NCBI GenBank assembly: GCA_030015575.1
Contig: JASDDO010000016.1
Span: forward strand, 104,861,241 to 104,925,240
DNA from: Agapanthus africanus
Taxonomy: Eukaryota; Streptophyta; Magnoliopsida; Asparagales; Amaryllidaceae
Direction: 5' to 3'
DNA length: 64,000 bases
Shown here: piece after piece, positions 57,082 to 64,000 of the stretch
How the letters are laid out: each line of letters starts with the position of its first letter
Numbering within the stretch: the stretch's first letter is position 1
The notes under the pieces: generated by a model
Told to the model about the DNA's origin: nothing
Seen by the model: the letters and a program-made list of their open reading frames with translations, nothing else
Databases searched by the model: none
Made by a program: the position numbers and the translations under genes

Positions 57082-60000
57082 GGTCGCTACCTGGAGAGAG
57101 AGAGATGAAAACACTCTGCGTGCGCTCTTGCAAGATTAGATTGGTAATATATTTTATCTAATCAGGATGGCTCCCACTGTTTTTATCAAATCTTCCTTCA
57201 AACCCTAAAAGGAAAGACTAGCCGGGATTAATTACACACTACAAGTTCGCCAATCTTTCATCCAGGCCAGTGCCGGTACTTTGAGGGAGGTCCCCCATGC
57301 TTTCGCACGAACCTAATTAAAGTAAACCTCATTTTCCCAGGGGCGTAACCCCGTTGACACCTTTCTAAACACCTACTTGATCGGCTAGTTGTAATGTATA
57401 AAACTCTTCCAGGAGTAACTCTTACTCGCAGCGGGTATCGGGATCCAACTATCTCATTGAAGGTATGCAATCTCATTGCAAATTTCAACACTTGAAATTC
57501 CCGATAATATTTTGCCCCTAGCGTCCTATGACCTTGACGCAGGCCAACAAACCATAGTCCGCTAGTCAAGTTCAACCCGTCATTTCTTGATTGAATTAAA
57601 CCCACCCGCACGACCCTTAACGCAGGCCAAAAAAGTCGCACGACTACCCTAATCCAATCTGCATCATATGCATAAACAGATAAATACTAGTTAGCTACCG
57701 CACACTACGCCTTGACGCAGGCCAACAAACGTAGCACGAATACTAAGTAGGATTTATCTGAAATGACGGAGGGCTACGACAGGTTTTTAAGAAAACCTAT
57801 TGCGTAATGAACTTGATATCGTTGTAGAATCGAATGAATTTTGAAATGGAGTGTTTTTGAGGCTTTTCTAGTTTTGCTAAAGGGGTCACTCCTGGTGAAG
57901 GGATCGTCGGCCCTTTCCTCATCGAATAAGGTGCAAGATATATCATATATACCGTTGTGCAAAGTAAAAACTATAGAAGAAATCAAAAGACAAACCGAGG
58001 GTTGTAGCATCTGCCAGTTATTGCTAAATGGGTCACTCCCGGTGAAGGGATCTCGGCCCTTTCCTTATCGAATAAGGTGCAGGATGTTCTACAAGGAACA
58101 CCGCGATGCAAATCAAGAACTGTAGCTACCTGTTTTTGAAAATTCGATTCCACAACATCTTAGGTTTCTTTTTTTTCATTAATCACATTAATGAATTCCC
58201 ATCATTTAAATCACCTAAACATCACAGATAAATACGACGTACACTTATGCCATCCGCATTCGTCTCGATGTCCCCTCGTGCACCGTTAGGTTAGGTAACT
58301 AACGGCAGAGCGGAGCAGGGCTAGCGCGGGTGTAAAACATAAGTAACGTCTATATAATATATCATATATATTATATACAGTATCTATCACAACATATCAA
58401 ATGATCACATCATAGATATCGCAGCAGAAGAAACATATGAAATATTGGATATACTAGGACGTCCGTGTTTTCAATAGGAGCCAGTATAAAACACGGATTC
58501 CACGGTCGTGATGAATAGCCAATCCCACACCCCTAGACCCCTACGAGAGCGGCAAGCAACCCTACCAATTCTAGGGTTAGGAGACCCGGACTCGACTCCT
58601 CGAGATGGTCTCCCACTGGACCCTAGAACCCGGTTACTTGTGCTCCCCTCCTTGGGTCTATCCTAATGCGGAAAAGTAAATAATATACATCAACGGTGAC
58701 ATCTTCCGCAACCTGGAAGTGCCCCAATAAAAGAATATTACATACAAGTTTTTACATGAATGAAAATGAAAAACACTCATCTCACATAAAAAAAACCCGG
58801 CTATTCAAACGCGACGATCCAATATAACATATCCAGCAACACATAACAACACATGTCATCAACGTAAGTAAATATGCGCATCCCAATTGGCGTTGACATA
58901 TAGCAACGAAACCGGCGATATCACATATTACGCTTACGGTCACAGAAAAGAAAGTGTAAAACTACAACAGTTGGAATACACAACCTCCTTAGACATCACA
59001 TGCCTAACCAAATGAATTTCTTAGACATCGCATGCCTAACATTTATAAACCGCGCATTTTAGTCTCATTATCGAAAACTCTTTTCAATATCAAGTCAGGC
59101 AATTCAACAAGATTCCCGACATCCTGATCGAATGCTCGTCGCAAACTTTATTAGGCGGCCGCACCCCCGATGCCGTCGACGAAGTGTACCAAGGCGGAAC
59201 ACCGCTGCCGCGAGCACCCGAACGGATGCTTTCGGCGACGGGGTTCTCCTACAGTCACTTGGTCGGGGCTATGGGGCATGGCTATCTATTAAGTTTACCC
59301 GGCGAGTATCCGCGTACACTACGTGATTGCGACGGACTTTTGATCACATCAAAATTCCATGGCAACCGATCAAATGAGACTAAAGTGCTATGTTTATAAT
59401 ATTCAAATCGGTTATCTCATAACAATTTGTGGATTCCAAATATTGTATCACATTCTAGATAAATAGAAAGTGTTAAACTTTCCGATCGAACAATCAAACA
59501 CCCAAGTTTTCCCGAAACAGCTCAACACGTGAAATAAGTTTAAAAACATCCACTTCATGCCACAGTACCAACGGTCCAGCCGTAGAAGGGTCAAGCCAAC
59601 ACCTCACATGTGGCACGCCGTACTGCCCCAAACCCTAAGGTTCAAAGGGCAGTTCAAGACAGTCGCATGATCGAGTTAAGGTTTGTTGTCTTCTAGAGGG
59701 TCCATCGCGTTACTTGCACTACTTAGAACGTTCTCAAACTACGGAAAAATCCAACACTTGGAAATTTCCCGGCAGGGGAAAAATTGGGTATTTATATCCG
59801 GTCGAACTTTTTAACATGTTCTAAATTTACCCGGAAAAACACATAGACGAAGTTAAACTTTCCGATCAAATCATCGAATCCCCAAAACACCCCAGATAAC
59901 TCAACTCTTGAGTGTAAATTAAAAATTTCCAGAAAACACAGGCATTACAGACAGGGATTACTGTGCAAAGCACGTGACAAGATGCTTCTTTATGGCCGCA

Positions 60001-60226
60001 GAACCGCCGCGCAAACCAGGGTGCGGCCGCGGTTCCGCGGCGCAATTATTGACTTAGGGTCACGTACTTCACAGTAACTCCTAGGAAACCCTGCTTAATT
60101 TTCTGAGAATTTTTAATTCACAAAAATCACAGTTTTGAAAAATTTACAGAGAGGGGTCAAGTTTAGGGTTTCGGGGTTCGATCGGGTTTCTAACTTCGTC
60201 TAAACTTCGCCTAAAGCTCTAGCTAG
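57082..60226 (-). other. A3 leader (non-coding)
   Basis: Homologous to the other leaders. Triple stem-loops: CTACG/CGTAG (57705-57734), a second near 57605-57645, and CTATGA/CCATAG (57526-57557); loops TTTGTTGGCCTGCGTCAAGG (two exact, one variant), as in A1. The pyrimidine tract and CAG before the start position are intact. No gag was seen. Confidence 0.7.
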
Positions 60227-60238
60227 GCTCTGATACCA
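60227..60238 (-). other. Primer binding site of A3
   Basis: GCTCTGATACCA on the plus strand, one base from the 5' LTR at 60240. Confidence 0.95.
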
Positions 60239-60239
60239 C

Positions 60240-62436
60240 TGTAGGGTTCCTAGGTACACTCATAAGGTTCCACAAAGCATCAACCATGCCAAATTCAAAA
60301 ATTTATGTGCCGAGAAACCCTATGCAAGATCGTTATCTAGAGGATAGGCGAAACTAAATGCAAGTTAACAACTTAACTATAAGTGAAATGGATTACAACC
60401 TTTGTAGATCCCGTCTTCCACTTATTTAGCTCCGTGATGACGTCCCTCCGCTACGATCATCGGGATCCCGGACTCTAGCGATGGTTTCGTCGGAGAAATG
60501 ATCGGGCTAGGTCGTTGACTTCGATGCCGAAGATGATCTACGTCGAGGCAACTCAAACTCAAGCTCTATCTTCACTAGGTCATGAAACTTGTGAAGATAA
60601 CACCCTATACAACATGGAAAGTGGTAGAGGATGAAGAAATAGGAAGTGAGTTCACTTTGGATTTGGATTTCTCACTTGATTTCATCACTTGAAAATTTTC
60701 AAGAAAGTTTTCTTCACTTCATGAAGAAGATGAAGAAGAAGAAGAAGGAAAAATGAATTATTCTTGAAAATAATAAATCAAGTGAATACTTATCATCTAG
60801 CAACCATGGGTGAGGTTAACACATGTAGAGAATAAACTAGGGTTTAGGTTGATGGTTAGGTTAAAACATAAAACAAAATGGTTAGACTTTTCAAAGATGC
60901 TTAAAGAATCATGAAACTTCTAGTAAAGATAAAGAAAAGCCACCATTTAGTTTTAACAAAATAAATAAAATAAATAAATAAGTTAAAACCCTAACCATTA
61001 ACCGAAACATGGTTTAAAGCATACACACACCCAAGTTTGCATGTATCATCAAACATGATACAAACTAGTGCACAAATATATATCATATATACAATGTGCA
61101 CAATCTAGTGAGAAAAATAATCTTAAGTGAACCAATACTAGTTAATGTAAAGTAATATATCAAATATATAATTATACATTAAATCAACACTTGATTTAAC
61201 GATCCGGTCATAACCGACTAATATCATGTGTATCAATATATCGAATCAACATTTGATACGGTAACCCGGCTATATCTTATATAACCGTGCGATGATACAA
61301 ATCGCGAGAATAGAATTCAGTATCACATACAGGTATTATTCTCGGTCCCGCACATATCTCATTTGCGCTCCTATTTCGTTTCGCTTGAGCCAGGAAGCCT
61401 CTGTGTGGGACTCTAAAGACTCGTCAATACGCCGGCAGTAGGTGATGATCATATCAAACACCCACAAGCCGCAAGCGGTCTGCTAAACGTAACGGCCACC
61501 CGGGTATTGAGCGATTAGAAGATCAACGAGCAAGCCCGCTCACACTCCTGTGAATCTAACCAGTAACACTTTCCGTATAGTCCGGTCTGTTCGTCTGATA
61601 TGTCGCATATCTCGCCTAGGGGTGGTAAACGTCAGACCCCAGTAGCTTGATAAGTCATGTCGATACGTGGTCTATAACAGTTCGAGATACTACTGATAAC
61701 ACTTACCAGTAAATCTCAGCAACCCTGGCCATGGATTTCCGGTTATAGCCAATCGAACACAGCGCAACATCAACTCCCTATACCGGGAGAGACGAATCCC
61801 CTCCTATCGCTCATTGCCTCCATGTGATTCGGGACTGTACCCAAAAACCACCGTTTTGCACGCCCTCTTAGACGTGGTAAGGTGGAAATCAAAGCACAGT
61901 AGGAATCACACAAGACTCTATGACGATCTCGGGTCTACAGACTAACCTGTACCAGTGTCACCAGAGAACTGCCATCTGACGTAAGGTATAATACCATCTG
62001 GGAGTTCTCGGCGAGTCCGTCCAGTGTACCCAGTCTCCACTGAGCACCCTATATCATCTCTGATGTCAAACACCAATGGATATAGGATCATCCATCGCCC
62101 ATCTGTATGGGTCGAGAAGGTATATGCTAGTCTACTCTGGTATATCGATGCCCCGTCTCTATACACCCACGACTAGGGACCTTGAAGGATGTACTTATGG
62201 ACTACCATGTCCCCACTAGTATGATCCGCATCATAGTCCAGGTAGTCAAGTACACATCCTAAGGGCTTTACCAACATGTAACAGAGAGACAATCAGTGTA
62301 CACGTTAAGATAAAGAGCAACCAGATAGCATACTATCATGTCGAGCAAGAAAATCCTCCCTATATATGTCCCAGCATCCACTACAATATACATCCTATGT
62401 ACAGTAATGGCCTCTAGGGCATACATATAACTAACA
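60240..62436 (-). repeat. A3 right LTR (5' LTR, 2197 bp)
   Basis: TGTAGGGTTCC to TAACTAACA, followed by the AAGGT duplication. Confidence 0.94.
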
Positions 62437-63442
62437 AAGGTGACTCATGAGGAGGATTCATTGCTTGCATTAATGATGGAGAGGGAGAGAGTAAGTGCAA
62501 GGGTGCCCTACATTCACCCTCTCATCTCTATCTCACCTCACACACTCATTCACTCTCATTCTCACTTCACTCTATCTCTTTCTCATTATTTCTTCATCTT
62601 CTGTTCACTCAAACTGAACCCTTACCCATTCATCACTAATCCTTCACTATATCTTACAAAATCTTCACAAAACATCACCAAAGCACTTCCCATGTCTTGT
62701 TTTTCCTTTAGGATCCCTTGGAGCTTGGAAAGCTAGGATCTTTAAGCTTGTGTGGTTAGGTAATGATCTTTATCTATTAAGTAGGTGTTTTTAATGATGT
62801 GTAGCTTATTAGTTTCAGTTTAGAACACGTAGAGTTTAATTTCGTGCACATAGCGTATTTTAGTGTAGTTTTGGGTCTCGGATGAATCTGCTATCAAACC
62901 AGTGTTTGTTGGAAAAGTTTCCATCACAGTGACCTAGTGTGGTGACCTAGATGCTACCCTAAAAACCTGAGACCATTACCAAAGTTCATGGCCGCAATTT
63001 TATTGCTTCTAGCCGCAATTTGTGGCCAGACTGGGGTGTGTTTTTGTTGAGTTTTGGTCTAGGGGTCTCTGGGATTGTATGTGGTCTTGTGGAACTTGCA
63101 ACTTTCACAAATTGTTTGTGTAGAAAAATCTGAGATCACTTTGCTTGTTTCTTGTGTTTCGACTTCGCGCGTTACCTTTTCCGACACAGTTCGTGTACTT
63201 GTGTAGTTTTTGCTCTTGGGTTGGTTTCGTAGTGCCGCTACACACGTTAGCCATTTGACGAACACTTGAGAGTATGTTTGGAGTTGGTGCGTCGGTCAAA
63301 CGTAGTTTGTACATATTATTGGTCGATTGCTAATGTGAACTTGTTATATTATTATATGATCTTAGGGTCGCAGGCGGGGACTTCGGACGCTGCGAAGAAA
63401 AGAAAGTGAATGGTTGGCTTTACTTAGCCCAAGATCATCTAT

Positions 63443-63499
63443 GAGTAGATTTAACATCTACAGGGGAATCGCCCGCATGGCGTTATGCGTCTGGGCTAG
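63443..63499 (+). other. Conserved 57-nt LTR block (G1 copy)
   Basis: Same block as G3 18625-18682; the only visible change inside is GCCTGCATGG to GCCCGCATGG. Confidence 0.82.
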
Positions 63500-63616
63500 A
63501 TTATATGACATGATTATTAGTTATAAGTATATGGACATTGATTGTGCATGTGTACCATTGTTGCATACCTCATTTTCCTATTGCATATGAACATAGTACT
63601 AATGAGACACAACACC

Positions 63617-63677
63617 ATTACTGACGGTTCATGTTGCACGAGCACAAATTGTATGCTACACACACACCGTCGGTAAT
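63617..63677 (+). other. 12-bp stem hairpin in G1 LTR
   Basis: ATTACTGACGGT (63617-63628) with ACCGTCGGTAAT (63666-63677): 11 Watson-Crick pairs and one G.U. Relative to G3, one T-A pair became C-G and one T-A became T.G. Confidence 0.8.
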
Positions 63678-63773
63678 TGCCATGACACGCACAACACCTA
63701 TACATATGTGATATTGTATTGGTTAGGGGCATTGAGACATGATCCTTATTTCTATTGTGTATAAGAAAGATAG

Positions 63774-64000
63774 CTACACATATACCTACATGGTATTGCA
63801 TCATTATTGACATGTATATACACACACCTTGCTACAGCTACACATATACCTACATGGTATTGCATCATTATTGACATGTATATACACATACCTTGCTACA
63901 GCTACACATATACCTACATGGTATTGCATCATTATTGACATGTATATACGCATACCTTGCTACAGCTACACATATACCTACATGGTATTGCATCATTATT
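63774..64000 (+). repeat. 64-bp tandem repeat, 3.5 copies to window end
   Basis: The unit starts CTACACATATACCTACATGG. Copies at 63774-63837, 63838-63901, 63902-63965 and a partial at 63966-64000. Units differ at only two or three positions, so expansion is recent. G3 has a related TACACATA/TATACCT-rich stretch near 18940-19080 without this period. Confidence 0.95.

Larger units (their letters stand above)
52106..62436 (-). mobile_element. Copia A3, full-length, in G1 LTR
   Basis: 10,331 bp, minus strand. Perfect AAGGT duplication (52101-52105 and 62437-62441). LTRs 52106-54289 and 60240-62436, interior 5950 bp. Same subfamily and same defects as A1 and A2. LTR divergence by eye is a few per cent. 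Confidence 0.95.
29720..64000 (+). mobile_element. G1: Ty3/gypsy chromovirus (Tekay/Del-like), host of the nest
   Basis: Integrase and chromodomain fragments at 29720-30360, 40757-40783 and 51158-51798, PPT 51799-51810, and 3' LTR 51811-52105 plus 62442-64000 and beyond. Protein reading continues across the C insertion (SYNNS then YQETFQ) and across B (QMV then TFQALCGR). Upstream gag, protease and RT are not in the window; they should lie left of G2. Lineage call rests on the integrase tail and chromodomain pattern. Confidence 0.85.
62442..64000 (+). repeat. G1 3' LTR, continuation (runs out of window)
   Basis: Resumes the LTR after A3. It parallels G3 in order: the GCCGCAATTT stretch near 62990, the 57-nt block 63443-63499, the hairpin 63617-63677, then a 64-bp tandem array. 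With 51811-52105 it gives 1.85 kb of an LTR expected to be about 3.7 kb. Frame 62440-62736 is low-complexity and not a gene. Confidence 0.85.

Noticed and set aside
63774..64000. CRISPR-like array
   Set aside because: Units are contiguous with no variable spacers, and the context is a plant LTR; it is a minisatellite.

Overview
The window is plant nuclear repeat DNA. All 64 kb can be assigned to LTR retrotransposons nested inside one another, and I found no host gene, rRNA, tRNA gene or CRISPR array. Two groups are present. The first is Ty1/copia with unusually long LTRs (about 2.2 kb), an initiator-Met-tRNA primer site (TGGTATCAGAGC) and an LTR start containing TATGCCCTAGAGGC, which I recall from BARE-1/Angela elements. 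The second is Ty3/gypsy chromovirus (Tekay/Del-like) with LTRs of about 3.7 kb starting TGTAAC. This suggests a large-genome flowering plant, but the species cannot be named from the sequence.

Layout. The oldest layer is G1, a plus-strand gypsy. Its integrase is seen at 29720-30360, 40757-40783 and 51158-51810, and its 3' LTR at 51811-52105 and 62442-64000. G2, a minus-strand gypsy LTR (29719 leftwards to about 4346), sits inside the G1 integrase. Copia0 (1 to about 4345, plus) abuts G2. Copia A2 (4751-29288, minus, target duplication GTGAG) split G2. A2's own left LTR was then split by copia A1 (5000-15432, plus, GGTTT) and by gypsy solo LTR G3 (17165-20881, CTTAT). Copia C (30361-40751, plus, AACAG/AATAG) and gypsy B (40784-51152, minus, GTAAC) both entered the G1 integrase. 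Copia A3 (52106-62436, minus, AAGGT) entered the G1 3' LTR. The reading frame of G1 can be followed across each insertion.

Coding content. C is the best preserved copia: protease, integrase (D-D-35-E), reverse transcriptase (YVDD) and RNase H are recognisable and are broken by two stops and one single-base deletion. No copia copy here carries a recognisable gag. A1, A2 and A3 share the same lost start codon and the same deletions in pol, so they descend from an already defective source and must have been mobilised in trans. B has two 3748-bp LTRs that look almost identical around a 2.9-kb, deletion-riddled gag-pol, and is also non-autonomous.

Structure outside genes. The most interesting signal is non-coding. 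The copia leader holds three consecutive stem-loops presenting the same loop motif, with compensatory stem changes between copies, followed by more hairpins including one with a GAAA tetraloop. The copia LTRs hold an ordered hairpin array with covariation, which is still perfect in the decayed Copia0. The gypsy LTRs share a nearly invariant 57-nt block followed by a covarying hairpin. These are candidates for RNA packaging, dimerisation or translation signals that allow defective elements to move in trans.
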